NCBI GenBank assembly: GCA_051252005.1
Contig: JBPOEZ010000002.1
Location: 248,001 to 312,000 of the forward strand
Direction of reading: 5' to 3'
Source: JACOMS01 sp051252005
GTDB lineage: Bacteria > Pseudomonadota > Alphaproteobacteria > Caulobacterales > Maricaulaceae
DNA: 64,000 bases
Shown here piece by piece: positions 33,604-42,454 of the stretch. Both the position numbers and the translations under genes were made by a program. A model generated the notes under the pieces. That model did no database searches, was not told the origin of the DNA, and was given only the letters and a program-made list of their open reading frames with translations. Positions within the stretch are counted from its first letter, which is position 1; each line of letters opens with the position of its first letter.

Positions 33604-34386
33604 ATGAAACTCTACCAAATCGACGCTTTCGCTGATGCTATATTTGGTGGCAATCCCGCCGCCGTGATTAAGCTCGGTGCCTTTCCATCTGAAGCCCTCA
33701 TGCAAAACATTGCTATGGAGAATAATCTAGCGGAAACCGCCTATGTTGTTCCGCGAAAATCCGAAGGGCATTTCGACCTTCGCTGGTTTACGCCGACCCT
33801 TGAGATTGATTTTTGCGGACACGCAACGATTGCTACCGCCCATGCTCTGCGGGAAGAATATGGATTAACCCCTCCCTTTCATTTCCATACAAAAGTCGGA
33901 GACCTTATCGTATCCATGACGGACGGACTTTATAATTTGGATGCCCCCGCATTTCCCGCCCGCGAAACCGAACTCACCGCAGCGATAAAAGCCGCGTTCC
34001 CTGTTCCGCTAGAAAGCGCCTTTTGGGCCAGTGATAATTTATATGTGGTGTTTAAGAATGAAGACGACATTCGAACCATTACGCCGGACATGTCCCTCAT
34101 CCGTCCTTTATCTGATCACGGCGTCGGTATAACGGCTGCGGGGAGCGGCGCATTTGATTGTGTTTCGCGATTTTTTGTTCCGGCCCAAGGCATTGACGAA
34201 GATCCAGTAACAGGCTCCGCCCATGCCGCGATCGGCCCTTATTGGAGCGGCCGTCTTGGCAAGACAGAACTCACCGCATTTCAGGCCTCAAAGCGCAGCG
34301 GGATATTACGGCTGTCCATAAAGAAACAGCGCCTAACCTTGTCGGGCGGCGCTGTTACTTATATGGAAGGCAAGCTTAGGCTTTAA
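33604..34386 (+). CDS. PhzF-family isomerase/epimerase
   Basis: This 260-residue protein has the two-lobed PhzF fold. Signature stretches are YQIDAFADAIFGGNPAAVI at the N-terminus, the catalytic Glu in MENNLAETAYVV, DFCGHATIATAHAL, and EDPVTGSAHAAIGPYW in the C-lobe. Most PhzF-like proteins outside phenazine operons are isomerases of unknown substrate. The stop overlaps the cysK stop by 3 bp on the opposite strand, so the two genes are convergent with no room for a terminator. Confidence 0.9.
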   Translation: MKLYQIDAFADAIFGGNPAAVIKLGAFPSEALMQNIAMENNLAETAYVVPRKSEGHFDLRWFTPTLEIDFCGHATIATAHALREEYGLTPPFHFHTKVGDLIVSMTDGLYNLDAPAFPARETELTAAIKAAFPVPLESAFWASDNLYVVFKNEDDIRTITPDMSLIRPLSDHGVGITAAGSGAFDCVSRFFVPAQGIDEDPVTGSAHAAIGPYWSGRLGKTELTAFQASKRSGILRLSIKKQRLTLSGGAVTYMEGKLRL

Positions 34387-35321
34387 TCAAATAAAGGCGT
34401 TGAAAGATAACGCTCGGCAAAGCTTGGAATAATCGTAACTATTCGTTTGCCCTTCATTTCAGGCCGCGCGCCGACAATCAGGCTGGCCGCAATCGCTGCG
34501 CCGGAAGAAATACCGACAGGCACGCCGTCAACGGCCGCGACATGTTTAGCTGTCCCGAAGGCCGTATCATTTCCGATTTTCACAATATCGTCGATGAGGT
34601 CCGTATCGAGAATTTCAGGAATAAATCCAGCGCCGAGTCCTTGTATCTTATGAGGGCCTTTTTTGCCTTCTGAGATAATGGGGCTGCCTTCAGGCTCAAT
34701 CGCGATAACTTTAATATCTGGGTTTTTCTCTTTGAGAAAACGGCCCGCCCCCGTGAGCGTTCCGCCGGTGCCCACACCAGAAATAAACCCATCGATTTGG
34801 CCATCTGTATCGGCCCAAATTTCAGGACCGGTAGTTTTATAATGAATGGCAGGATTCGCTGGATTGACGAATTGCCCAGCCTGCACTGCGCCCGGAGTAT
34901 TAGCTGTGATTTCATCAGCTTTCGCCATAGCGCCTGGAATGCCGCCAGCAGCTTCAGTCAAGACAAGCTCTGCACCTAGGATTTTCATCATCTTGCGTCG
35001 CTCTATCGACATTTGCTCTGGCATAACAAGGATCGCTTTATACCCCTTTGCCGCAGCGGCGAAAGCAATCGCAATACCCGTGTTGCCAGATGTAGGCTCG
35101 ACAATCGTTCCTCCTGGTTTAAGCTTTCCCTCAGCTTCCAAGGCTTCGATCATGGCAAGGCCAATGCGGTCTTTGACCGAGGCGATAGGGTTGAAAAATT
35201 CAAGCTTATAGACGAGGTCAGCTCCGACGCCCTCGGTGATATTGGGCAGTCGCACGAGAGGCGTATGCCCAATGGTTTGTAGAATATTGTCGTAAATACG
35301 ACCCCGAAATGGCTGTGTCAT
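34383..35321 (-). CDS. cysK: Cysteine synthase A (O-acetylserine sulfhydrylase)
   Basis: This 312-residue PLP enzyme has the PLP lysine in NPIASVKDRIGLAMIEALEA, the substrate loop PTSGNTGIAIAFAAA and the phosphate loop GVGTGGTLTGAGRFL. It makes cysteine from O-acetylserine and sulfide. The start at 35321 (MTQPFRGRIYDNILQTIGHT) is set by TTGGAG upstream; an in-frame ATG at 35348 only adds nine atypical residues. A small inverted repeat, AGGTAGG-aagc-CCTGCCT (35350-35367), lies just upstream, in the likely 5' untranslated region. Confidence 0.94.
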   Translation of the reverse strand: MTQPFRGRIYDNILQTIGHTPLVRLPNITEGVGADLVYKLEFFNPIASVKDRIGLAMIEALEAEGKLKPGGTIVEPTSGNTGIAIAFAAAAKGYKAILVMPEQMSIERRKMMKILGAELVLTEAAGGIPGAMAKADEITANTPGAVQAGQFVNPANPAIHYKTTGPEIWADTDGQIDGFISGVGTGGTLTGAGRFLKEKNPDIKVIAIEPEGSPIISEGKKGPHKIQGLGAGFIPEILDTDLIDDIVKIGNDTAFGTAKHVAAVDGVPVGISSGAAIAASLIVGARPEMKGKRIVTIIPSFAERYLSTPLFD

Positions 35322-35513
35322 AAAGGCTCCAATGATTACTGTAGACATTAGGTAGGAAGCCCTGCCTCATTTGTCCAACGGCGTAAGGACTTTTTTTGAC
35401 TTCATGCAATCACGACGAACCCTTATTGACTCCCTATTAAGTATATTTCTTGTCTAAATTTCAATTACCTTTGCTTAGAAAACACCGTGGAATTATGTGG
35501 TGGGAACCTCTTT

Positions 35514-36092
35514 ATGTACCGATATGGAAAATATTTAGCGAATATCACCAAGCGGTTTTCTAAAAACCGCGACGGGGCAACAGCGCTAGAGTTTGCTATT
35601 CTAGTCATTCCGTTTAGCGCCTTGATGTTTTCAATTATTGAACTGGCCATTGTCTTTTTCATTAGCTCCACGGTGAGCCATGCCATGCAACAGACAGCTC
35701 GCGAGATCAGAACCGGAGAATTTCAAGCGGCTTGCGGCGACGCAGCGGCCTTTAAGGCGAAAGTCTGCTCGGGTATGTCAGGCCTCGGAAATTGCATGGC
35801 CAATTTACGCATTGATGTCGTAACATCGCCAACCGGACGGTTTGTGCCTGGCTTACTTCCTGCGACTCCAGACGCCGAAGATCCGGCCAACCCGGGTAAC
35901 CCAACAATCTTGCCCGACAGCTATGTTGATTCTCCGGCGCAAGCCGTGGTTGTCGTGCGTGCTCAATATTATCACCCGCTGACAATTCCAGGAGACATCA
36001 CGCGGCTTTCCAATCAACCTGGAAACAGACGCCTCATTACGGCAGCGACCGCATTTCGTAATGAGCCTTTCCCTGGAACGGGCGGGTGCTAG
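35514..36092 (+). CDS. TadE-like pilus assembly protein
   Basis: This 192-residue protein has a basic N-terminus followed by the TadE signature KNRDGATALEFAILVIPFSA and a single membrane helix (FSALMFSIIELAIVFFISST), then an extracytoplasmic domain with Cys pairs. TadE/TadF proteins are pseudopilins of the Flp/Tad pilus system. The start at 35514 was chosen over 35487 because GTGGGAA lies upstream. The next gene is a second TadE-like protein. The tad ATPase, secretin and prepilin genes are not in the window. Confidence 0.86.
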   Translation: MYRYGKYLANITKRFSKNRDGATALEFAILVIPFSALMFSIIELAIVFFISSTVSHAMQQTAREIRTGEFQAACGDAAAFKAKVCSGMSGLGNCMANLRIDVVTSPTGRFVPGLLPATPDAEDPANPGNPTILPDSYVDSPAQAVVVVRAQYYHPLTIPGDITRLSNQPGNRRLITAATAFRNEPFPGTGGC

Positions 36093-36103
36093 AGGCCATG
36101 ACC

Positions 36104-36757
36104 ATGTCACTTCCATCGATTAAAAATATCAAGTCAATGCTATTAAACGGTTGCCGGTTGCCGCGCTTATTCGCCAGAGACAGTCGAGGCGTTGCCGCCA
36201 TCGAGTTTGCCCTTATCGCGCCTGTTATGATTGCCTTTTATTTTGGCCTGTCCGAAATATCTATCGCCATTGCCGTAGATCGCGATGTGACCCATGCCAC
36301 CAGTGTTGCCGGCGACCTTGCGACGCAAGTCACCGACCTTGACCGCCTTGATGTGGTTGACGTGATGACGGCAGCGCTAACCGTTCTAGGCGTCAATTCA
36401 AACAATCTCTCTGATGTTACGGTTGAACTCAATAGTTACGAAAAAAGCGGAACAAACATTACCCGTATTGGCTACGCCCGCATGGGGCCAGCCATTTCAG
36501 CCGGCGGCCCAGCGACCTATAATCCGGCAGCTTTAGGAAATAATTTGCTAAGTGACACATCCGGCGTTGTTGTTGCCCGTGTGAACTACAAATACAAGCC
36601 AACGACTCTAGTGTTTATGAAGAACGTTACTCTCAGCGAAACTTTCATTTTGAAACCGCGTAAGTCTCTTGTGGTGCCATTTGATGAAGGCGGAAAGTCA
36701 AATTTCAGCTGCACGGCTCAATCGGGGCAAACCGTTACCTGTACTGCCACGAATTAG
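36104..36757 (+). CDS. TadE-like pilus assembly protein (second copy)
   Basis: This 217-residue protein has the TadE motif RDSRGVAAIEFALIAPVMIA and a single membrane helix, with a C-terminal beta-rich part containing Cys residues (FSCTAQSGQTVTCTATN). The start at 36104 places AGAGG 8 nt upstream; the nearer ATG at 36098 has it too close. It is probably co-transcribed with the upstream TadE-like gene (11-bp gap) and inserted in the envelope as a minor pseudopilin. Confidence 0.85.
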   Translation: MSLPSIKNIKSMLLNGCRLPRLFARDSRGVAAIEFALIAPVMIAFYFGLSEISIAIAVDRDVTHATSVAGDLATQVTDLDRLDVVDVMTAALTVLGVNSNNLSDVTVELNSYEKSGTNITRIGYARMGPAISAGGPATYNPAALGNNLLSDTSGVVVARVNYKYKPTTLVFMKNVTLSETFILKPRKSLVVPFDEGGKSNFSCTAQSGQTVTCTATN

Positions 36758-36793
36758 AACACGTTTGCCTTAAAAACTCCCTGCTTCGCTCGG

Positions 36794-37573
36794 TCAGTCT
36801 GCTAAATACTTCTTTTGCAAAGACTGTTTTTCGGCAGTCGATAGGCCGAGCGTGTTTTCAATGTAGTGATCCATATCGCCAATGGTCTGTAGAGCCTTAC
36901 GTAGATATTCAGGCTCAACGCCGAACATGGGCCGGAGCGCTTCTGCGTCGTAAGCTCGGCCAAACTTTTTACCCATCATAGCGGCCGCAGGCTCTAAGAA
37001 ACTATCAACATCGACAGCTTCCATTGTCAGCATAAAATCTTCCATTATTATGTCTTCGTCCACCCCTAGCGCGGCGAGTATCACCGCAGCCAGTGTGCCG
37101 GTACGGTCCTTCCCTGCGGCGCAATGTATCAAGAGAGGAGCACCATCACGCGCCATAAATTTCAGTGTATTTGCGAATATTGTTCGGAAGCCAGCATCAT
37201 TAGGGCGAGCAGAATAGGACGCATTCATATAATTTCGCGCATCATCGGGATGCCGTAAATCATGCTGAATAAACATTTCATGCGGTGCGAGAGCAACTTT
37301 TTCCATGCCTGGGGCATCAGGATATTCATAGACCGCCGGCGTCTTCCCATCAGGCCATTTATTAGGTTGTCTGTCACGCTCTGGACGATGACGCAAATCC
37401 ACAATCAAACCGATGTTCAGCCCGTCCACTTGTTCCAAATCGCCTTCTGAAGCCGCACTTAAGTGAGCAGAACGGAAAAGCTTTCGCGGCGCAACATTGC
37501 GGCCAGATTTAGTTTCATAATTACCAAAATCACGAAAATTATGAACAGATTTGAGATTATACAGTCGAGTCAT
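36794..37573 (-). CDS. Tyrosine-specific protein phosphatase family protein
   Basis: This 259-residue protein has the N-terminal NFRDFGNYETKSGRNVAPRK motif and the phosphatase loop HCAAGKDRTGTLAAVIL (CX5R: C-AAGKD-R), typical of the bacterial PF13350 tyrosine phosphatase family. It should remove phosphate from Tyr or a phosphoinositide-like substrate; the target is unknown. It follows nrdB on the same strand with a 56-bp gap and may be read through from it. It is convergent with the TadE-like gene. Confidence 0.9.
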   Translation of the reverse strand: MTRLYNLKSVHNFRDFGNYETKSGRNVAPRKLFRSAHLSAASEGDLEQVDGLNIGLIVDLRHRPERDRQPNKWPDGKTPAVYEYPDAPGMEKVALAPHEMFIQHDLRHPDDARNYMNASYSARPNDAGFRTIFANTLKFMARDGAPLLIHCAAGKDRTGTLAAVILAALGVDEDIIMEDFMLTMEAVDVDSFLEPAAAMMGKKFGRAYDAEALRPMFGVEPEYLRKALQTIGDMDHYIENTLGLSTAEKQSLQKKYLAD

Positions 37574-37629
37574 CCCTGCAATGTATGGATGACTCGACTC
37601 TGTGACAAGCCCATTAGCGCGTGAAAAAC

Positions 37630-38661
37630 TTAAGACATTTTATTTGATTGTATTTTCGCGAAACGGTCCCAAACGCCGTCAGCACCGTGCCAATCGCCTT
37701 CCGTTGCCCCCTTGGAATATTCCGTGGCTCGCGCTTCAAAGAAGTTAGCATGTTCCACGCCGTTCAGAATTTCAGACAGCCAAGGAAGTGGGTGCTGCTT
37801 AATGCCGTAAACCTTTGGCAGGCCAAGCTGGCCGAGACGCCAATCGGCAATATAACGAATATAACGTTTAATATCTTCGCTCGTCATGCCTTCAACAGGG
37901 CCCATCTCGAAAGCCAAATCAATAAACTTATCTTCCATTTTCACGACAGTTTTACAGCAATCAATAATGTCATCAGCAACAGACGGCGTAACGCACCCCG
38001 TTTCTTTGGCGAAGGTGTGATATAGTTTAATCATGCCCTCACAGTGAAGGCTTTCGTCGCGGATTGACCAGGTTACAATCTGCCCCATGCCTTTCATCTT
38101 ATTAAGACGCGGGAAGTTCATGAGCATCGCAAAAGACGCGAAAAGCTGTAGACCTTCTGTGAAGCCGCCAAACATCGCTACTGTACGGGCAATATCGGCA
38201 TCGGTTTCAACGCCAAATTCCTGCATATAGTTATGCTTATCAGCCATGGCTTCGTAATCCATGAATGCTGAAAATTCAGAATCAGGCATACCGATAGTTT
38301 CGAGAAGAAGCGCATAGGCAGCAATATGGATCGTTTCCATGTTGGAAAAAGCCGAGAGCATCATCTTAATTTCAGTCGGTTTAAACACACGAGCATAACG
38401 CTCCATGTAATTATCATTCACCTCGACATCAGACTGGGTAAAAAAGCGGAAAATTTGCGTCAAAAGATTGCGCTCATTGTCGGTCAAGTTTGTGGCCCAA
38501 TCTTTACAGTCTTCGCCGAGCGGCACTTCTTCTGGCATCCAGTGGACCTGTTGCTGTTTCTTCCAAAAGTCATAGGCCCAAGGGTAACGAAAAGGCTTAT
38601 AGCTGTGTGACGGGACAAGGAGTCCCGATGTAGCGCGTTCAAAATTATCCATATTTCCCAT
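37630..38661 (-). CDS. nrdB: Class Ia ribonucleoside-diphosphate reductase, beta subunit
   Basis: This 343-residue subunit has the di-iron and tyrosyl-radical site: FFTQSDVEVNDNYMERY, METIHIAAYALLLE (Glu109, His112, Tyr116) and RDESLHCEGMIKLYH. The Tyr at the E+7 position supports a stable tyrosyl radical (class Ia). The start at 38661 was set by GAGG 6 nt upstream; in-frame ATGs at 38679 and 38697 lie in the leader. Two NrdR boxes lie immediately upstream. The partner nrdA is about 8 kb away on the same strand. Confidence 0.95.
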   Translation of the reverse strand: MGNMDNFERATSGLLVPSHSYKPFRYPWAYDFWKKQQQVHWMPEEVPLGEDCKDWATNLTDNERNLLTQIFRFFTQSDVEVNDNYMERYARVFKPTEIKMMLSAFSNMETIHIAAYALLLETIGMPDSEFSAFMDYEAMADKHNYMQEFGVETDADIARTVAMFGGFTEGLQLFASFAMLMNFPRLNKMKGMGQIVTWSIRDESLHCEGMIKLYHTFAKETGCVTPSVADDIIDCCKTVVKMEDKFIDLAFEMGPVEGMTSEDIKRYIRYIADWRLGQLGLPKVYGIKQHPLPWLSEILNGVEHANFFEARATEYSKGATEGDWHGADGVWDRFAKIQSNKMS

Positions 38662-38693
38662 GTTGATCCTCGGTATCATACGTCCATGCAGCT

Positions 38694-38740
38694 GCACAAC
38701 ATATAGGCAGCCAAATCAGTCCAGTCACAATATGTAGTAA
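38694..38740 (-). promoter_or_regulatory. Tandem NrdR boxes upstream of nrdB
   Basis: Two 16-bp sites, GCACAACATATAGGCA (38694-38709) and TCACAATATGTAGTAA (38725-38740), start exactly 31 bp apart. Each matches the NrdR-box pattern ACACAATATATAGTGT at most positions. NrdR is the repressor of ribonucleotide reductase genes and binds such paired boxes. The nrdA promoter has the same arrangement. Confidence 0.75.
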
Positions 38741-38853
38741 AGCCTCAAACTCAAGGCCTATTCACGGCGGAAGCATTTTTTTTTGCGGATAAGTCGCGCC
38801 AGCCGCGCTATAGAACACACTGACCAAAAATTTGAAGCGTAAAGCCTGATGCC

Positions 38854-39951
38854 ATGACACCGCAAAACCGCCAAGCCAATGCCCTGAAAGCCTTTCATAA
38901 GGGATATGCTCTTGCACGAGAGAATCAGTGGGACAAAGCCCTTCTTGATTTCGCACACGCTTTTGAGTTGGCGGGAAGCAATATTTGGAACAGCCTCTTT
39001 TTAGGAACCGCTCTCTGGCAGACAGGTAAAACAGATGAAGCTCTGCAGCTTTGGTCACTGGCAGCAGATCATGATCCGGCGATTCGTATAGCGCAATACC
39101 AAAAAGACGCAGACAGTTTAACTCGGAGCTGCTCGCAGCTGGCGGATATGGAAATCCGGCGCTTCATGACAGGACTGCATACTGATGTCGTGAAAAATTG
39201 CCCAGACCCAGGGCGCGCCGTCACTGGTCTTTGGCCTCAAACGCACTTTGGCGCGGTTGACTATCCGCCGTCTGGCCCGAGGCCTTATATGTTTTTTATG
39301 CCAGACCTCGCCCAAACCTCGGTTTTTTCACGTGAAGGGACGCCTTGGATACAAATACTTGAAAAGTCGTTTGGCGATATAAGGAAGGAGTTCTTAGCAT
39401 TAACCCACAATGCGAGTCTCGGTACACCTTATATCAATGCAGAAGGTTTTTTGGGGCCAGAATGGGAGCTACTGAAAGGGCAAGACGATTGGACGTCCAT
39501 TCACCTATTCAAAGACGGCGTACGAACACCAGAAGCCGACCGCTGCCCTAAAACCTGCGAGACTTTAAATCAGCTCCCCCTTGTCCATCACAATAGCAAC
39601 CCGATAGAGGTTTTCTTCTCTGTCTTGAAACCAAATACACATATTCCGCCGCACTTTGGACTCGCGAATAGCCGTTTGACTATTCACCTGCCGCTGATCA
39701 TTCCTAATGATTGCGCGATTCGTGTTGGTGAGATGACTCATTCCTGGGTCGCGGGAGAGACCTTTCTTTTCGATGATAGCCATAACCATGAAGCATGGAA
39801 TAGAAGTGACCAGACCCGCGTCGTTCTAATTTTTGAAGCTTGGCGGCCAGACATGACCAAAGGCGAAATAGAGGCGGTCCAAACCAGCTTTAAAGCGCGA
39901 CAGGCATGGCTAAATTCTCGTCGTGTGCCGGACGCTACAAATATGAAATAG
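38854..39951 (+). CDS. Aspartyl/asparaginyl beta-hydroxylase domain protein with N-terminal TPR region
   Basis: This 365-residue protein has an N-terminal helical TPR-like repeat (about 10-90: ALARENQWDKALLDFAHAFE then AGSNIWNSLFLGTALW). The C-terminal Asp/Asn beta-hydroxylase domain carries HIPPHFGLANSRLTIHLPLI, with the iron His and the 2OG-binding Arg, and a second iron His in FDDSHNHEAWN. These 2OG-Fe(II) oxygenases hydroxylate Asp or Asn, but free-standing bacterial forms can act on other substrates. It is divergent from nrdB across about 190 bp. Confidence 0.85.
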   Translation: MTPQNRQANALKAFHKGYALARENQWDKALLDFAHAFELAGSNIWNSLFLGTALWQTGKTDEALQLWSLAADHDPAIRIAQYQKDADSLTRSCSQLADMEIRRFMTGLHTDVVKNCPDPGRAVTGLWPQTHFGAVDYPPSGPRPYMFFMPDLAQTSVFSREGTPWIQILEKSFGDIRKEFLALTHNASLGTPYINAEGFLGPEWELLKGQDDWTSIHLFKDGVRTPEADRCPKTCETLNQLPLVHHNSNPIEVFFSVLKPNTHIPPHFGLANSRLTIHLPLIIPNDCAIRVGEMTHSWVAGETFLFDDSHNHEAWNRSDQTRVVLIFEAWRPDMTKGEIEAVQTSFKARQAWLNSRRVPDATNMK

Positions 39952-39987
39952 TGAAACCTTTGACAACCGAGCCATAAGAACTTTAGG

Positions 39988-40800
39988 TTAACGGCGCCAG
40001 GTGAAGGAAAGCGCGGCCGCGTCTTCTTTGAAGCTAATGGTATTTGAATTTACTTCGCGGCCAAAGGAGGTCACTTCACGGCGGAAATACCCCAATGATA
40101 CGTCCGCATCGCCGATCCGGTAGCCAACGCCCGCTTGCGCATCGCCGACAATGATGCGGTCTTGAAGATGGAATTGCCCGCTTGTGATCCGTCGAACACT
40201 ATTCGGAGAATAGGTGACGGCCTCGGCGTCCGCACCCGCGAACATATACCACGTATTCGCCTTTAAGTCCGAGCCTTCTCGCAAATCATCACCAATGCGA
40301 ACTAATGCGCCGACAACAGCGCTGGAGCTCTCATCATTAAAGCTAACAGATGCTCTGGGCGTGAGTTGAATATCAATTTTACTGTCGATATTTGCTGTGA
40401 TTGATTTCTTATACCCAAGGTCAAGCGTGTCATCCCGGCGGAAACACCCTTCTTCGCCTGCACGGCAGCCTATATCGGTCACATCCAAGTTAAACAGACG
40501 AGAGCCAACTGTTTGTGTCGGAATATCAAGCATAGCCCCCTTAAGGGATGAGCTAAGGCCGACAAAATCAGCTTGGTCAAAATTCAAACTTTGATTCGAG
40601 GGCGTTACATTGACTGTAAGTCCATCCGTTGGCGGAAGAATAAGCTTGTTTGCCTCAATGTCTGCTTGCGATTGTGCGCTCGCAATGCCAGCGCTGGAAA
40701 GAACAAAAAGGCTTAAAAACAATGTACTAGCCAGCAATCGGGGCATAATCCCATTTGCAGCGTTCATTCCGCTTAAAATGTGGCGCCCAAACTTGGACAT
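39988..40800 (-). CDS. Putative outer-membrane beta-barrel protein, unrecognised family
   Basis: This 270-residue protein has a long signal sequence (cleavage after IASA, about residue 42) and then a beta-rich sequence with alternating hydrophobic residues. The last strands (VGYRIGDADVSLGYFRREV, then NTISFKEDAAALSFTWRR) end with an aromatic-containing segment, as in outer-membrane barrels. A Cys pair (IGCRAGEEGC) lies in one loop. I cannot name the family. The start at 40800 gives a clean signal peptide; a start at 40926 adds 42 atypical residues. A perfect CtrA-type site lies 176 bp upstream. Confidence 0.7.
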   Translation of the reverse strand: MSKFGRHILSGMNAANGIMPRLLASTLFLSLFVLSSAGIASAQSQADIEANKLILPPTDGLTVNVTPSNQSLNFDQADFVGLSSSLKGAMLDIPTQTVGSRLFNLDVTDIGCRAGEEGCFRRDDTLDLGYKKSITANIDSKIDIQLTPRASVSFNDESSSAVVGALVRIGDDLREGSDLKANTWYMFAGADAEAVTYSPNSVRRITSGQFHLQDRIIVGDAQAGVGYRIGDADVSLGYFRREVTSFGREVNSNTISFKEDAAALSFTWRR

Positions 40801-40975
40801 ACCAACCCGCCTCACTTTTCGGCGCGAGATTGCGCCCTCAAGAACCAATTGCCATAAGAATGTGTATAAATTATGGCAACTTTTGAAAAAATCTACTTCT
40901 ATCGTACCATAGTATCGGTATGGCACACAAGATACCCTTACAGATGGAACCTTGCAATTTTGACGCCAAACAGGG

Positions 40976-40990
40976 TTAAGAAGGGCTTAA
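40976..40990. promoter_or_regulatory. CtrA-type site TTAA-N7-TTAA
   Basis: TTAAGAAGGGCTTAA exactly fits the CtrA consensus half-sites with 7-bp spacing. It is intergenic, upstream of the outer-membrane-type gene at 39988-40800. About one such match is expected by chance in 64 kb, so its intergenic position is the main support. Confidence 0.45.
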
Positions 40991-41128
40991 ATTTGTAAAT
41001 ATACAGTAAAGCCTCTTTGGGTCTCTATTGTGAAGTCTCGAGCCCTGTCCTATTTCTAGCCACTCCACAAAAGGCCATGACATCCCCTAAAGAGATGGGC
41101 GGCCGAGAAGGTGCTCGAATATTCAACG

Positions 41129-42352
41129 CTAATAATTCCACATTGTCCCATCTTCGAGACGCACGATGGGGTGGTATCGGCGATCGAAAGAATATCGTTT
41201 CGCTTCTTCTTCGTCAAAATCAACCCCAAGACCCGGAGCGTCGCTAACATAAAACAGTCCGTTCTCTAGGTAATGTTCTGACGGGAATAGCACGTCGCAG
41301 GCCTCTGTTCCCAGAACCAGATATTCTTGAATGCCAAAGTTGGGGGCCCATGCATTGAGATGCGCTTGCGCCGCCATCGAAATGGGCGAATGGCTTGGCG
41401 CGCCGTGAAATCCAGTTCTGACATTATGCAGCGCGGCCAGCTCCACGATCCGCCTCACATGGGTAATCCCCCCAGCATAAGTCGCAGACACCCGAATGAA
41501 ATCAATCCACTCTTTCTCGATCATAGTTTTGCAATCCCATATGGAATTAAAAACTTCGCCAATCGCAATCGGCACGGTCGTGTGATGCCGTATAAGTTTC
41601 AGCGCCGATTGATCGTCTGCGGGCGTTGGGTCTTCCATCCAGAACAGATCATATTTCTCTATCTCTTTCCCGAACGCCGCAGCTTCGCGGGGCCGCAAGC
41701 GGTGATGAACATCATGCAGGACTTTTAAATCAGGGCCAAAACGATCTCGTATTTTTTCGAACACAATGGGCATGAATTTTAAATATTTGTCGGCGTTCCA
41801 AATTTCCACGTCCGGTAAAAGCCCGAAGTCTGTGATAAAATGCTTGGCGTCGTCCCCCGCTCTCGCGGTTGCATAGCCGCCTTCCGGCATGCCGGGAATG
41901 CCGCACTGAACGCGCACGGCTTTATACCCTTCGGACTGATAATGGGCGATAGTGTCGAGCAGCGCGTCCACGTCAGATCCCGTCGCATGCGCGTATACCA
42001 TAGCCCCGTCGCGGCTCTTGCCGCCGAGTAATTGATACACAGGCAAGCCAGCGAGTTTCCCTTTAATGTCCCACAGCGCCATATCAATCGCGCCAATCGC
42101 GGCCATCGTAACAGGCCCTCGCCGAAAGTAAGCGCCGCGATAAAAATACTGCCAGATGTCTTCACTATTACGAGGGTCCATGCCGATGAGGCACGGAATT
42201 AAATAGTCTTTTAAATAAGCCGCAGGGAGCGTTTCGCGCGTATTCAGTGTTGCGTCGCCAATGCCGTATATACCAGCATCGGTCATGATTTTTAGCGTGA
42301 CGTAATTCTTGCCCGGCCCTCCGATAAAAACTTCTGCACTTGTAATTTTCAT
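41129..42352 (-). CDS. ManD/RspA-like dehydratase of the enolase superfamily
   Basis: This 407-residue enzyme has the ManD/RspA pattern: MKITSAEVFIGGPGKNYVTL, SEDIWQYFYRGAYFRRGPVT, DMALWDIKGKLAGLPVYQLL, the metal ligands in VLHDVHHRL, FWMEDPTP and AIGEVFNS, and the late His in TGFHGAPSHSPIS. ManD-group enzymes dehydrate D-mannonate or related sugar acids, but many members have low or other activities, so the substrate is uncertain. It is divergent from a Gfo/Idh/MocA oxidoreductase, with three ATACCAAT repeats in the shared promoter. Confidence 0.9.
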   Translation of the reverse strand: MKITSAEVFIGGPGKNYVTLKIMTDAGIYGIGDATLNTRETLPAAYLKDYLIPCLIGMDPRNSEDIWQYFYRGAYFRRGPVTMAAIGAIDMALWDIKGKLAGLPVYQLLGGKSRDGAMVYAHATGSDVDALLDTIAHYQSEGYKAVRVQCGIPGMPEGGYATARAGDDAKHFITDFGLLPDVEIWNADKYLKFMPIVFEKIRDRFGPDLKVLHDVHHRLRPREAAAFGKEIEKYDLFWMEDPTPADDQSALKLIRHHTTVPIAIGEVFNSIWDCKTMIEKEWIDFIRVSATYAGGITHVRRIVELAALHNVRTGFHGAPSHSPISMAAQAHLNAWAPNFGIQEYLVLGTEACDVLFPSEHYLENGLFYVSDAPGLGVDFDEEEAKRYSFDRRYHPIVRLEDGTMWNY

Positions 42353-42368
42353 TTTTTGGCTCCACTAT

Positions 42369-42402
42369 ATACCAATATAATATACCAATAAGACATACCA
42401 AT
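42369..42402. promoter_or_regulatory. Three ATACCAAT direct repeats at 13-bp spacing (UxuR/ExuR-type half-sites)
   Basis: Perfect ATACCAAT copies lie at 42369-42376, 42382-42389 and 42395-42402, in the gap between the divergent dehydratase and oxidoreductase genes. The sequence is half of the TTGGTATACCAA palindrome bound by GntR-family uronate regulators such as UxuR and ExuR in E. coli. It is probably the operator for the sugar-acid cassette. No regulator gene is in the window. Confidence 0.6.
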
Positions 42403-42454
42403 GCCAAAAAACAATGTCTCTTTTCGCAGAGAGACTTACGCGGGGGGTTCAAAG

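Noticed and set aside
34383..34386. Overlapping stop codons of phzF-like and cysK
   Set aside because: Convergent stops sharing bases are common in compact genomes and need no special explanation.
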